64,000 nt of DNA from JAJDZL01 sp965221175 (lineage in GTDB: Bacteria; Pseudomonadota; Gammaproteobacteria; Arenicellales; JAJDZL01). Every line of letters starts with the position of its first letter. Position 1 is the first letter of the stretch. The notes below the pieces were generated by a model that did no database searches, had not been told where the DNA came from, and saw only the letters and a list, made by a program, of their open reading frames with translations. The position numbers and the translations under genes are program-made. Positions 56,049-64,000 of the stretch are shown here, piece by piece. The DNA is taken from contig OZ244867.1 in assembly GCA_965221175.1 (NCBI GenBank), positions 3,038,001-3,102,000 of the forward strand, written 5' to 3'.

Positions 56049-56224
56049 ATTGCGTGAATGAGCGAATTGCTGGGTAAATTCTAGAGCCCAACAAATTCGC
56101 TTTCGGATCAAATTAGTGGCTTTGTGGGCGATTTGACGCTCCAATGCAGGGGTATTCTGAAAATGGTAGAAGTTGACAAGTCCCGCTTGGGCGAGAAAGA
56201 ATCGAAGTTTGCAATGCCCCTCTG

Positions 56225-57373
56225 TCAATTTATTCCGTAAATTTCGGATTCCGGATAAAAAACCAGCCAAGCAAAGGCGAAATGTTGTCCATTCTCTATG
56301 TCTCTCAAATTCTCGCCTGCAAGTTCTCCTGCAATAGCTTGACCGAATATGTTCCACTGAGACCCAGTTTCAAGATCGTAAAATGCACCGTCGCGTTCCT
56401 CAAAAGTCAATAACAGGTCGTCGATTTGTCGTCGAAATACGGTTGCGGACGGAATGATGCGAGACTTCGATATGGTACGGCCATCAAGTGGTGATGCAGC
56501 GTCGTTCTTGCTGAACACTACCAGCGGAATACTGTTGAATTTGTCATTGATGACGGGTTCGTCCTCAAATACGGAAAACGGATAGACCCGATGATTTGTG
56601 CCGACAGACACATTGACTACTCTCTCCATTGCAGGAAGGCGTGGGTCGGCAGGGTCACTGAGCAAGAAAGGAATATTGTTGATGTTGTCATATCCCCTAT
56701 AGGGATTGGTGCCATAGTTGCGTCTGAATCCCGTATCCCTAGATAGCACTTCTCCCTGCGGGTAGGCTAACCTGAATTCTTCATAGGAAACAATTTGTGT
56801 TGGAAGTCTCTCCAGATTCACACCTGCATAGTCACCAATTAGTCCTCGACCGGTAATCTGCTGCCACCAGGACTCAGTCTGTCTGTCATACATGACAAGA
56901 TCGCTGTGACGCAAGCGACCGGTTGTTCCAAAATCAAGAATTTCACCATTTAGATTTCGATCAAAGACAATTGAAGCATTGCACAACGGGCAGAACGTAA
57001 CGGCTACATATCTGTTGTTTAACTTGTCATTGACAATTTCATGCCAGATTAGTATCTGCAACGGGTAAGCTCGCGCTTGACCCAAGATATCCAATACGAT
57101 AACAGGCTCTTGCGGGTCGAGCAATTCTGAAGCGAACTCTATGGAGATGAATTCCGGGTCGTCGATCGCGGGTATGCCATCTTTTGGTACTCCACCCGAC
57201 ATGATTTCATTGAGTTCAACAATGCGGTTATCGAAATCCGTATTAGGCCACTCTCTTGCTTCGGAAAGAAACTGAGCATAGGACGAAGTCGGAATCAGCC
57301 AGCATGTAAGTAGTAACCAAAAAGGTACGGCAAAAAACCGTTTGGAGGGGAAGTGTATAGATTTTTGAGACAT
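56225..57373 (-). CDS. DUF3179 domain-containing exported protein
   Basis: 382 residues. A signal peptide (about 1-33, FFAVPFWLLLTCWLIPTSSYA) sends it to the periplasm. DUF3179 hallmarks: DDPEFISIEFASELL, RAYPLQILIWHEIVND, VAVTFCPLCNASIVFDR (CPLC), GRLRHSDLVMYDRQTESWWQ and GEVLSRDTGFRRNYG. The family function is unknown; the CxxC suggests metal or thiol chemistry. ATG at 57373. Same strand as the MFS gene upstream, 190 bp apart. Confidence 0.88.
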   Translation of the reverse strand: MSQKSIHFPSKRFFAVPFWLLLTCWLIPTSSYAQFLSEAREWPNTDFDNRIVELNEIMSGGVPKDGIPAIDDPEFISIEFASELLDPQEPVIVLDILGQARAYPLQILIWHEIVNDKLNNRYVAVTFCPLCNASIVFDRNLNGEILDFGTTGRLRHSDLVMYDRQTESWWQQITGRGLIGDYAGVNLERLPTQIVSYEEFRLAYPQGEVLSRDTGFRRNYGTNPYRGYDNINNIPFLLSDPADPRLPAMERVVNVSVGTNHRVYPFSVFEDEPVINDKFNSIPLVVFSKNDAASPLDGRTISKSRIIPSATVFRRQIDDLLLTFEERDGAFYDLETGSQWNIFGQAIAGELAGENLRDIENGQHFAFAWLVFYPESEIYGIN

Positions 57374-57563
57374 CGCGGCTTATCTTTTGTTTATTTTGAC
57401 TGTTTCTTCACAAAAAAGTTCTGTATCTCTTACATGCTCGGCAGTTGGACGAAGCATGCCTTGGAATCGCCTTCATTGCGAGGTAAATTCTAGTTCAACT
57501 CTGATTGGTATGAACTGAAAATCGAGAAATCTGATGATCAAATACAGGCTCGACGGAGTTGCT

Positions 57564-58772
57564 TCAATTGGTATTGCCTGTTCGCTTTATGGCAAAAGGC
57601 CCAATCAAAACCAATACCGCGACTCCAATGAACGCAATCCCCCAAGCGGCTGGCCTGTCGCTTCCACCTGCCAGGTCGAGAACCAATCCAAATAAGATCG
57701 GCCCCACGAAGGCACCCACAAACCCAACCAGCGTGTGAAACGCCATAGTAGTCCCGCGTACGCGAGATTCAGCGTTTCTCACAACCGCAGAGGTGATGGA
57801 GGCCGAGTCGGAAATGGACAAAATTGCATAGATGCAAACCAGGCTTACGATGACGATCATCGACATCTGGCTTGAGAATCCGAGTGCGATTCCAGCAATT
57901 GCCGATAGAGCCATGACAACCAGTATGACTTTTACGCGATTCAAGCGCTCAGCCAGTTCATTGGTAATAACGCTGAATGGCTGCGCGATCAGGGTTGCAC
58001 AAGCAACAATGAATGCCGGATTCCAGTCGCCGCCGAAAGACCCCGGTTCTCGCTGGGTCAAGGCGAATACCAGAAAAGTGACCGCCCATGATCGGAACAC
58101 GAACAATTCCGCATTGTGGACACTGTATGCAATGCTGAATCCAAGCGCTTTGCGATTTTGGAATACCGGCCTGAAATTCGGAATCAGTCTGAACCGTTCT
58201 TCAGATTTGGCTGGTTGTGAATGTGGGAGAAACAAGTATGTGAGAATAAAAGCGACCAGCGGGCCGAGCGCTGACGCTGCGAAAACCCATTGCCAAGGTA
58301 AAATTTTCGCAAGAACTCCCGCTACCAGAAATGAAACTGCGACGCCTAGTCCGAAACACATGGTATACATTGCGACCGTCCGGCTTTGCATTCGATCAGG
58401 AACTGCATCAACCATCGCCTTCAATCCAGGCATATAGGTTCCTGCAAGCCCGACTCCTTGAAGAAACCGCCACACACTGGCGCTGATGATTCCTGAAGTC
58501 AAAAATCCGAATAACAATGGAATGATAGCGGTCAAAGCCATTGAGCACAGATAGACCCAGCGTGAATCTATTCGGTCGGTCAGCGGGACGAGTATCGTGA
58601 CAGCAAGCAGATAGCCACCGAAATAAATTCCCGCGACCCAGCCGATTTCTGTGTTATTCGCCCCCCACTCGACCTGCAGAGTCGGTATCAAGGTGGGATA
58701 CATCGAGAATGGAATCATTCCCAGAATATGCGCAGTGCAGATGATTGCGAGAGTTAGTTTAGTATTCCGCAT
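57564..58772 (-). CDS. MFS transporter
   Basis: 402 residues with 12 predicted helices in two six-helix halves. Motif A-like loop PLTDRIDSRWVYLCS between helices 2 and 3, and FLQGVGLAGTYMPGLKAMVD around helix 4-5, fit the major facilitator superfamily. The central loop (about 190-215) is short and basic. Start ATG at 58772. Substrate cannot be predicted. Confidence 0.88.
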   Translation of the reverse strand: MRNTKLTLAIICTAHILGMIPFSMYPTLIPTLQVEWGANNTEIGWVAGIYFGGYLLAVTILVPLTDRIDSRWVYLCSMALTAIIPLLFGFLTSGIISASVWRFLQGVGLAGTYMPGLKAMVDAVPDRMQSRTVAMYTMCFGLGVAVSFLVAGVLAKILPWQWVFAASALGPLVAFILTYLFLPHSQPAKSEERFRLIPNFRPVFQNRKALGFSIAYSVHNAELFVFRSWAVTFLVFALTQREPGSFGGDWNPAFIVACATLIAQPFSVITNELAERLNRVKVILVVMALSAIAGIALGFSSQMSMIVIVSLVCIYAILSISDSASITSAVVRNAESRVRGTTMAFHTLVGFVGAFVGPILFGLVLDLAGGSDRPAAWGIAFIGVAVLVLIGPFAIKRTGNTN

Positions 58773-58975
58773 GGTTAGTGCAAGAAAGGAGATTCAGGAT
58801 CAATGTATGGATTCAAGAACGGAATTAAAGCACACTCAGTATCCATAGTTGATAGTGAATGGAGCCCACATGAACCGGACAGGGCTGAACATCTGAATTG
58901 CTCTTTTGTCGTACAATAGATGGAAACCAACCAAATCGATCTCTCTGATTCTGCAAAAACCTGACTATCAAGTCA

Positions 58976-59344
58976 ATGCTAACCAAGATTCTGTTCACAA
59001 TCGCAGTCATCATTGTTGTTCTGTTCGTATATCAAGCCAGATTCAAAGCAACCATTCAACCCAACAAAAGAGTAAAGACTCCCGAACCTTCGCCGTTCAA
59101 GCCTTCTAAGTGGGTGATTTATTCCATAGCAGGAGTACTGGCCATCGCATCTGGTGTCGTCTATTTCTTCAAGTGGCAGGCTGACAATACCGTAATTAAC
59201 ATTCGTGTAGTCAGTACGCAGGAAGAACAGGCAACTACATACAAAGCACGTCAGAAAGATATCAAGGGACGCACCTTCACAACACTTGATGGACGGCTTG
59301 TAACACTTGGCGGTGCGGACCGAATCGAACTGCTTGAAGACTAA
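58976..59344 (+). CDS. Two-helix membrane protein of unknown function
   Basis: 122 residues. Helix 1 at about 3-20, a basic proline-rich linker (QPNKRVKTPEPSPFKPSK), helix 2 at about 47-67, and a soluble C-terminal beta-rich domain (about 70-122) with KARQKDIKGRTFTTLDGRLV. ATG at 58976. It lies 24 bp upstream of the rhomboid gene and probably starts the unit with the rhomboid and DUF255 genes. No family recognised with confidence. Confidence 0.65.
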   Translation: MLTKILFTIAVIIVVLFVYQARFKATIQPNKRVKTPEPSPFKPSKWVIYSIAGVLAIASGVVYFFKWQADNTVINIRVVSTQEEQATTYKARQKDIKGRTFTTLDGRLVTLGGADRIELLED

Positions 59345-59368
59345 GCTCTCTGTGCTCGATCGCGTCCA

Positions 59369-59947
59369 ATGAAAGAGAGGCTTCCAGTTACTTATTCCCT
59401 GGTCGGCTTGTCGGTTGTTATCACTCTGCTAGCCAAATTTGGCGACAACTATACAATATTGGCCGCCACTGTAATTTCAACCAAGGTAGGCACCTTGGAA
59501 GAGATATTCAGTGGTGAGCTGTATCGTCTGTTCACTCCGGCATTTATTCACTTTAGTATCTACCACCTTGTATTCAATTTGTTGTGGGTATGGATATTGG
59601 GTGGTGCGATCGAACGCATTCAGGGTAAACGACTGCTGCTGCTGATTTTCGCAGTTTCCGCTGCACTGTCCAATATAGGGGAGTTTTATGTCTCCGGTCC
59701 TTTGTTTGGCGGAATGTCCGGCGTTGTTTACGCGTTTTTTGGATATGTCTGGATGCAATCTATCTTCAACCCGAGGATGTTCGGCAGAGTCATGCCTCCG
59801 GCGGTTGTGCCGATTATGCTGATTTGGTTTGCTGTATGCTGGACTGGACTCATTGGAAACATTGCCAATGTGGCGCATACAACTGGGCTGATCATTGGAC
59901 TAATTTGGGGACGAGCCCACACATTAAGGCTTACTGGACGCATATAG
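59369..59947 (+). CDS. Rhomboid family intramembrane serine protease
   Basis: 192 residues with six hydrophobic helices. HFSIYHLVFNLLWVWILGG is the HxxxN region, GGMSGVVYAFFGY holds the catalytic Ser117 (GxSG), and ANVAHTTGLIIG the catalytic His170. Compact six-helix form, without extra domains. Rhomboids cleave membrane proteins within or near their helices. It ends one base before the DUF255 gene starts, suggesting coupled translation and perhaps a shared envelope role. Confidence 0.88.
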   Translation: MKERLPVTYSLVGLSVVITLLAKFGDNYTILAATVISTKVGTLEEIFSGELYRLFTPAFIHFSIYHLVFNLLWVWILGGAIERIQGKRLLLLIFAVSAALSNIGEFYVSGPLFGGMSGVVYAFFGYVWMQSIFNPRMFGRVMPPAVVPIMLIWFAVCWTGLIGNIANVAHTTGLIIGLIWGRAHTLRLTGRI

Positions 59948-59948
59948 C

Positions 59949-62369
59949 ATGAATAAAGCATCGAATCGGACAAACTACGGGTTCATTGTAGTACTGGGTG
60001 CTGTACTCGGTTTGTGCAGTATGAACTCTGTGTTGGCTTTCGATTTTCAAGCCCTGCCCGGTGCAGTTGAAATGCCTGTCGATTTGCAGACAGAAATTAA
60101 AAATGCCTGGGATGGCAGATCATCAAGACATGACGTCCGCTCTCAACACCGACAAGAGGATGGCACGCCGTTATTTGCAAATCGACTTCTTCTGGAAAAC
60201 TCGCCTTATCTAAGGCAGCATGCACACAATCCAGTCAACTGGTATTCCTGGAGCGGGGATAAATTCTCCGCAGCTGTGAATTTACAGAGACCGATACTGC
60301 TTTCGATTGGTTATTCCTCCTGCCACTGGTGCCATGTCATGGAAGAGCAGAGTTATGACAACTTAGAAATCGCTCGCGTCCTGAACGAGAACTTCGTTGC
60401 GGTTAAAGTCGACCGGGAAACCAATCCTGATGTGGACGAACTCTATCTTCTGGCAGTGCAGGTCATGGGCAGGCCCGGCGGCTGGCCTCTGAATGTATTT
60501 CTAACTCCGGAGGGGAAACCCTTTCTGGGTATGACTTATCTTCCACCGGATGATTTCCTGCGAGTACTGGAGGCTGTAGAGTCGGCCTGGAATTCCAATC
60601 GATCGCGGGTTGAAATGCTGGCAGAAGAAATTACTCAAGTCATTCGGAAATTTGAGATGACTCAATCCATGCAAGTTGACCTTGAAGGAGAACAAGTCGA
60701 CTGGATTGTTGATGTTATGACACAGCAAGAGCAGGCCAAAGATGAATTTTCACAACCGACTGCGAGTTTTCCAAGTGAATCAGAACTGCTTATGTTGCTT
60801 GATACAGCGGTCAGATATCAGAATGAAGCTGCACTTTTACTGGTTGAAAATCGCCTAACAAACATGGCGCTTGGCGGTATCCGAGATCATGTAGGCGGCG
60901 GGTTTCATCGTTACACGGTGGATAGCGCGTGGCGAATTCCGCATTTTGAAAAAATGCTCTACAACCAGGCACATATCACTCGGGCTTACCTTTACTTTTA
61001 TCGGATTGCGGGAGGGGAACTCTATCGTCGCGTAGCTGAACAAGCACTGGACTACGTGCTACGCGACATGATGAATGAGAATGGAGTGTTCTATTCTGCC
61101 ACCGATGCAGACAGTGAAGGTGAAGAAGGGGAATTCTTTCTGTGGACACTGGAAGAAATCCGGCAGGCTGCAGGCGAAAACTCTGAAATCGTGATCAATG
61201 CCTTCGAAATTTCCGAGCAGGGGAATTTCGAGGGTAAGAACATTCTTTACATGAGCACAACACCGGAATCGCGCGCAGCAGAATCTGAATTGAGCACATC
61301 ACAGTATCTGGAAATTCTAGCGCAGACAAAAGAAAAACTGCGAATTTACCGTAACCGGCGTGCAAAACCTTTCTTGGATACCAAGATTATTACTGCATGG
61401 AATGCCATGATGGTTACGACATTGGCTGAAGCCGGACGCAATTTGGAAAATGATCACTATCTGCAAGCCGCCATCACAGCTGGCGAGCATCTTTGGAATA
61501 GTGCTCGAGATGAGCACGGACAACTGTATCGCATTCAAATTGACGGCCAATTGACTGAGCCGGCAAAGCTTCGCGACTATGCGTATCTATCGCTGGCATT
61601 CCTGACACTGTTTGATGAGACCGGCAATCGAGTCTGGTTGGAACGAAGCGAGCAGCTTACGGAGCAGATGCTGGAAGCATTCTGGGATCAGGAACGCGGT
61701 GGTTTTTATTCGGTATCCAACATTGAAGCTCAGGGTCTGATTGCTCGCCAGAAAGATCGTTTCGATAGGGCAGTACCTTCAGGAAATTCTATTGCTGCAC
61801 ATGCTTTATCCAGACTGTTCTACAGAACTGGAAAGCGATCCTACGGTCTTCGTGTGGAACAGTTGTTTCAAGCATTCGGTGTCGAAATTTTACAAAGTCC
61901 GACTAGTTTTACTTATGCGTTACTGGCACTGGAAGAACACCGCGGCGGTTCAAGCGATGAAATGGAATACGCAGCCTCCGGGCATGCAAAGGTGTCGGTG
62001 TCGGTGACTGAGGCGGATGTCGACCGTGTTCATGCAGTGGTGGAATTAGAACTTGACGACGGCTGGCATGTTCAATCCGATAAACCTGCAGGTGACAATC
62101 TGTTTGCTACCCAAATTGACATTTCCACTGATGACTGGGTGCTTGTAAATGCGGTGTATCCGCCCGCGAAATTATTGTCAATGTCATTTCAGAGTGATCC
62201 GTTGTCTGTGTTTTCGGGAAAAATTCGGATACCGATTGAGTTGGCGCCTAAAGGCCCGACAACTGTAGTGACAACTGTGGATGTTCGCCTTCAGGCGTGT
62301 GATGATAAGTTATGCTTGTTGCCTGAAACGGTCAGACTCGAAATTCCGAGAAAATTGATTACGGGTTGA
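59949..62369 (+). CDS. Exported DUF255 (SPATA20/YyaL-like) protein with DsbD-N-like domain
   Basis: 806 residues. Signal peptide about 1-30 (ending near SVLAFD). A thioredoxin-like DUF255 domain follows: LLLENSPYLRQHAHNPVNWY, YSSCHWCHVMEEQSY with CHWC at 125-128, and GRPGGWPLNVFLTPEGKPF. Then an (alpha/alpha)-type middle region (LGGIRDHVGGGFHRYTVD, WRIPHFEKMLYNQA, SATDADSEGEEGEFF). The last 130 residues (from about 680) resemble the N-terminal domain of DsbD, with DGWHVQSDKPA and a Cys pair in ACDDKLCLLPE (784/789). Cytosolic YyaL proteins lack both signal and this domain. Points to periplasmic thiol chemistry. It overlaps the convergent SDR gene by 11 bp. Confidence 0.85.
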   Translation: MNKASNRTNYGFIVVLGAVLGLCSMNSVLAFDFQALPGAVEMPVDLQTEIKNAWDGRSSRHDVRSQHRQEDGTPLFANRLLLENSPYLRQHAHNPVNWYSWSGDKFSAAVNLQRPILLSIGYSSCHWCHVMEEQSYDNLEIARVLNENFVAVKVDRETNPDVDELYLLAVQVMGRPGGWPLNVFLTPEGKPFLGMTYLPPDDFLRVLEAVESAWNSNRSRVEMLAEEITQVIRKFEMTQSMQVDLEGEQVDWIVDVMTQQEQAKDEFSQPTASFPSESELLMLLDTAVRYQNEAALLLVENRLTNMALGGIRDHVGGGFHRYTVDSAWRIPHFEKMLYNQAHITRAYLYFYRIAGGELYRRVAEQALDYVLRDMMNENGVFYSATDADSEGEEGEFFLWTLEEIRQAAGENSEIVINAFEISEQGNFEGKNILYMSTTPESRAAESELSTSQYLEILAQTKEKLRIYRNRRAKPFLDTKIITAWNAMMVTTLAEAGRNLENDHYLQAAITAGEHLWNSARDEHGQLYRIQIDGQLTEPAKLRDYAYLSLAFLTLFDETGNRVWLERSEQLTEQMLEAFWDQERGGFYSVSNIEAQGLIARQKDRFDRAVPSGNSIAAHALSRLFYRTGKRSYGLRVEQLFQAFGVEILQSPTSFTYALLALEEHRGGSSDEMEYAASGHAKVSVSVTEADVDRVHAVVELELDDGWHVQSDKPAGDNLFATQIDISTDDWVLVNAVYPPAKLLSMSFQSDPLSVFSGKIRIPIELAPKGPTTVVTTVDVRLQACDDKLCLLPETVRLEIPRKLITG

Positions 62370-63138
62370 GCGGTACGAGCCCACCGTCAATTAGAATATT
62401 TTGTCCGGTAATGTAACTCGCGTGCCTGCTGCACAAAAACGCACAAAGAGCTCCGAACTCATCGGGTGACCCAAAGCGTTTTGATGGAATTACTTCTTTA
62501 CCTTTTTCCAGCAGCAGTTTTATGGACTCTCCAGTTTTTTCCGCGGAGAACTGCATGCTGCTTCGAAGCCTATCGGTATCAAAGCGACCGGGCAGGATTG
62601 CGTTCACAGTGACGTTGTACTGTGCAATCTGACGGGAAGCTCCAGCAAAGTATCCAGTCAGCCCCGACCGGGCGCCATTGGACAGGTCAAGATTTTGAAT
62701 TGGAGATTTTACGGAAGAAGATGTGATGTTGATGATGCGTCCGAAACGGCGTTCAATCATTCCGTCAATCACCTGGCGGAACAGTTCGATTGGAGTGAGC
62801 ATATTGTTGTTCAATGCTGACTGCCAGTCTTCTAATTTCCAGCCCCGAAAGTCACCGACTGGCGGGCCGCCAGCATTGTTGACGAGAATATCCAACTGCG
62901 GAGTTTCAGCGAGAACCATACTTCGGCCAGCTTCGGTGGTGATATCGCACGCAATTGCGTTGACGCTGCCGCCTGCGATTTCGCGGATTTCAGCAACCGC
63001 GGTGTCCAGAGTGTTGGAATCGCGTCCATTCAGCCATACATTGGCGCCTTCAGCGGCAAGTGCCTTAGCGCAACCCTTGCCGAGACCTCTGCTTGATGCG
63101 CAAATTAGAGCATTTTTGCCCTTGAGTCCTAGTTCCAT
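62359..63138 (-). CDS. SDR family oxidoreductase, atypical active site
   Basis: 259 residues. NAD(P)-binding ALICASSRGLGKGCAKAL and LDILVNNAGGPP show a short-chain dehydrogenase fold; IITGQNILIDGG-like YITGQNILIDGGLV closes it. The YxxxK motif is replaced: the aligned segment DLSNGARSGL has Ser153 and Arg157. The Ser-rich INITSSSVKSP is kept. Similar LSNxxR variants exist in an SDR subgroup, so it may be a true but divergent enzyme. ATG at 63138 follows a strong AGGAGG; the frame to 63204 is not used. Divergent from the transporter gene by 46 bp. Confidence 0.85.
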   Translation of the reverse strand: MELGLKGKNALICASSRGLGKGCAKALAAEGANVWLNGRDSNTLDTAVAEIREIAGGSVNAIACDITTEAGRSMVLAETPQLDILVNNAGGPPVGDFRGWKLEDWQSALNNNMLTPIELFRQVIDGMIERRFGRIINITSSSVKSPIQNLDLSNGARSGLTGYFAGASRQIAQYNVTVNAILPGRFDTDRLRSSMQFSAEKTGESIKLLLEKGKEVIPSKRFGSPDEFGALCAFLCSRHASYITGQNILIDGGLVPLNP

Positions 63139-63184
63139 TGCGAGTTTCCTCCTGAACTTGTCAGATTTCGAGATAAAGGAATAA

Positions 63185-64000
63185 TTGGCTACTGCTGCCA
63201 ACAATATTCGAGGTGCTGCCTGGATTGCTGGATCCGCTGTCCTAGCAACTGTAATGAGCGCCGGTGTTCACGAACTCGCTGGTTTTATTCATTCAGCACA
63301 GACCGTATTCGTACGTGGCGCAGTCGGTTCGGTGATGATGCTTGCATTCATTCTCCCACAGTTCGGCTTGAAACTTAAAACCAAGCGCATGAAACAGCAC
63401 CTGGTGCGTGGAATCATCGGCGTAGTTGCAATCAATCTCGGATTTTATTCGCTGACAATACTTCCACTCGCCACAGTTACAGCTTTGTTTTTCACGACCC
63501 CTTTGTTCGTAACTGCATTCAGCGTTCCACTTCTGGGGGAGAAAGTCGGACTGCGACGAGCAATCGCATCCATGCTTGGCTTATTTGGTGCCGTAACGGT
63601 CATAGGCTATCTGCCTGAGCCAATGGAAATTCGTTGGTTTGCACCGATATTTGCCTCGATTGCCTTTTCTCTGACGTTGATACTAGGGAAGAAACTGTCA
63701 GCCACAGAACATCCGGGAACAATCATATTCTACTTTAGCATCATTCTGGCGATCGGCAGTTTTCCCCCAGCGTTGCTGGTGTGGGAAACGCCGACAGTGC
63801 GGGAGTGGCTATTGCTCACAATGGTGGCCGCCATGTCATTGCTGCGAAACTATATGGATGTCAGAGGCTATGCTTTGGGCGATGCCCAATTCGTTGCACC
63901 GTTTCTATATACCAGAATGATCTTCATGGTTATCGTAGGATATTTTTTGTTTCAGGAAGTTCCGACTGTGTCCGCGATTAGCGGGGCGTTGATCATCATA
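63185..64000 (+). CDS. EamA/DMT family transporter, 3' truncated
   Basis: 272 codons, open to the window end. Two EamA-type halves: helices with SAGVHELAGFIHSAQTVFVRG and LGFYSLTILPLATVTALFFT, then LLGEKVGLRRAIASMLGLFG, and the start of the second half ending with LGDAQFVAPFLYTRMIFMVI and FLFQEVPTVSAISGALII. About nine to ten helices are visible. Start is TTG at 63185 behind AAAGGAATAA. Drug/metabolite transporter superfamily (RhaT/YdcZ-like exporters); substrate unknown. Confidence 0.88.
   Translation, partial: MATAANNIRGAAWIAGSAVLATVMSAGVHELAGFIHSAQTVFVRGAVGSVMMLAFILPQFGLKLKTKRMKQHLVRGIIGVVAINLGFYSLTILPLATVTALFFTTPLFVTAFSVPLLGEKVGLRRAIASMLGLFGAVTVIGYLPEPMEIRWFAPIFASIAFSLTLILGKKLSATEHPGTIIFYFSIILAIGSFPPALLVWETPTVREWLLLTMVAAMSLLRNYMDVRGYALGDAQFVAPFLYTRMIFMVIVGYFLFQEVPTVSAISGALIII

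Overview
The window looks like a chromosome segment of a gammaproteobacterium, probably an uncultured and possibly marine lineage. The evidence is gene order: gltB-gltD-hemE near aroK-aroB and a divergent PBP1A gene, and def-fmt-rsmB-(DUF4390)-ntrY/X-trkA-trkH. Both are typical gammaproteobacterial neighbourhoods. Base composition is close to balanced, with AT-rich accessory patches. I saw no rRNA, tRNA or CRISPR array. Start codons other than ATG are frequent (GTG or TTG in about a dozen genes).

Layout. 1-6.6 kb: the 3' end of an acyl-CoA synthetase gene, an AbiEi/AbiEii toxin-antitoxin pair with an inverted-repeat operator, clpB behind a sigma-32-like promoter, and a metallo-beta-lactamase-fold hydrolase. 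6.6-14.3 kb (reverse): gltB, gltD, pyrF, hemE (ammonia assimilation, pyrimidine and haem synthesis). 14.8-20 kb: a branched-chain-amino-acid-type ABC importer, whose binding-protein gene converges on the livGFHM operon at a strong terminator. 20.3-26.2 kb: a VapBC module, aroB, aroK, mrcA (PBP1A) and a conserved hypothetical gene. The pilMNOPQ genes that usually lie between aroK and PBP1A are absent here.

26.2-29.2 kb is an accessory island: a frameshifted pseudogene, a one-helix peptide, a methyltransferase, a structured RNA that resembles the 5' part of a group II intron without its reverse transcriptase, and a DUF3800 gene coupled to a 63-residue ORF. 29.3-42.8 kb returns to core genes: topA (no zinc ribbons), a 0.7-kb empty gap where smg/dprA/lysM genes often sit, then a tightly coupled run def, fmt, rsmB, DUF4390, NtrY-like kinase, NtrX-like regulator (without GAFTGA), trkA and trkH.

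42.8-44.4 kb carries two back-to-back toxin-antitoxin modules. 44.8-49.4 kb (reverse) is argG followed by a TIGR04283/TIGR04282 glycosyltransferase pair and two lipid A-type acyltransferases, one lacking the acidic residue of its catalytic motif. 49.4-51.9 kb is another accessory patch: an AAA/DUF4143 ATPase behind a lac-like palindrome, and a 73-bp remnant of a second argG. 51.7-64 kb: a small membrane protein, an alpha/beta hydrolase, gltA, MATE and MFS transporters, a DUF3179 protein, a two-helix protein, a rhomboid protease, an exported DUF255 protein fused to a DsbD-N-like domain, an atypical SDR and a truncated EamA-type transporter.

The most interesting signals are the NtrX-like regulator that has lost its sigma-54 contact loop and Walker B acid, the exported DUF255/DsbD-N fusion next to a rhomboid protease, the glycosyltransferase/acyltransferase cluster with a degenerate acyltransferase, the DUF3800-small ORF pair, and the clustering of four toxin-antitoxin systems with gene remnants.
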